From Oscillatoria nigro-viridis PCC 7112 (lineage in GTDB: Bacteria; Cyanobacteriota; Cyanobacteriia; Cyanobacteriales; Microcoleaceae): 64,000 nt of DNA. Where the stretch lies: contig NC_019729.1 of the NCBI RefSeq assembly GCF_000317475.1, positions 5,346,501-5,410,500 on the forward strand, in the 5' to 3' direction. The position numbers and the translations under genes were made by a program. Within the stretch, counting starts at the first letter, position 1, and each line of letters starts with the position of its first letter. This document shows positions 63,780-64,000 of this stretch, one piece after another. The notes beneath the pieces are model-generated. The model saw only the letters and a program-made list of their open reading frames with translations, did no database searches and had not been told where the DNA came from.

Positions 63780-64000
63780 ATGAATTTGATTTCCACTGCG
63801 ATCGCTCGCATCAGTTCCCTGCTTAAGGGCTTTCAAGTGAAGAGTTTTTTGAGTGTCGTCCTAGTCGGTTTTATGCTGCTGACGGCAAACGTTGATTCGG
63901 GACACAGTAACAAGGGTTTCGGCACTTCAGGAGGCTCAAAAGCCGATCTAAACAATCCTGAAAGACCCCAAACAACCCGGGAATGGAGGCAAGAAGCTCG
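63780..64000 (+). CDS. Small exported or membrane protein (3' end cut by window edge)
   Basis: Open from ATG 63780 to the window edge (73 codons). GGGAGT lies about ten bases upstream. The N-terminus has one long hydrophobic helix (FLSVVLVGFMLLTANVDS, near residues 23-40), then a Gly/Ser- and Asn/Pro-rich stretch (NKGFGTSGGSKADLNNPERP, EWRQEAR). It resembles small cyanobacterial stress- or cold-induced envelope proteins, but the family cannot be fixed from the fragment. Confidence 0.65.
   Translation, partial: MNLISTAIARISSLLKGFQVKSFLSVVLVGFMLLTANVDSGHSNKGFGTSGGSKADLNNPERPQTTREWRQEA

Overview
The window comes from a filamentous, non-picoplanktonic cyanobacterium, most likely an oscillatorialean of the Microcoleus/Oscillatoria/Phormidium type. 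The evidence is: dense HIP1 octamers (GCGATCGC) in genes and spacers; heptanucleotide short tandem repeats (STRR) and palindromic dispersed repeats in many spacers; and several protein families known mainly from cyanobacteria (DUF3172, DUF3038 next to DUF4335, DUF6464, DUF4912, AMIN-domain and Rbp-type RRM proteins). The assignment is inference from content; no 16S or other marker lies here, and I see no tRNA, rRNA, CRISPR array or complete insertion sequence.

Layout. 1-6 kb: the 5' part of a response-regulator gene, PEP synthase (ppsA), a small DUF6464 protein and long repeat-bearing spacers. 6-19 kb: two tandem giant genes for DUF4347 - lectin-like - DUF11 - cadherin-like - Pro/Thr linker - RTX surface proteins. 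Their last 1.8 kb are almost identical, and the first copy carries a one-base insertion that breaks it. 19-26.4 kb: Nudix hydrolase, AMIN-domain protein, DUF3172 protein, clpS, a cold-type RNA-binding protein, an unknown cyanobacterial protein and murF. 26.4-32.7 kb: an accessory island bounded by two broken, directly repeated marR fragments. It holds a ParE-type toxin/antitoxin pair, an antitoxin remnant and a 1,422-residue SF1 (UvrD-like) helicase fused to a long helical-repeat tail. This helicase is the best candidate for an undescribed system. 32.7-41.2 kb: translation and repair genes on the minus strand (EF-G, recG, an acidic unknown protein, tsf, rpsB). 41.6-46.8 kb: a CPA2 cation/proton antiporter with a stress-type C-terminal domain, a small exported protein and the DUF3038-DUF4335 pair. 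47.2-54.4 kb: a two-gene cyanobacterial cassette of unknown function, an OmpA-family protein, an AI-2E-family permease, an alpha/beta-hydrolase relative lacking its serine, a YafQ/RelE-type TA pair and a DUF433 remnant. 54.4-58.2 kb: cysS with a repeat inserted in frame, then a DUF4912 protein. 58.7-63.4 kb: a complete carbohydrate-type ABC importer (binding protein, two permeases, ATPase). The window ends in a small exported protein.

How the parts relate. Most genes are housekeeping and look ordinary. The unusual content falls in three groups: the gene-converted RTX giants, the helicase island, and repeats that have spread not only through spacers but into reading frames. At least three genes (the first DUF4347 giant, the AMIN gene and cysS) carry palindromic or intergenic-type repeats translated in frame.
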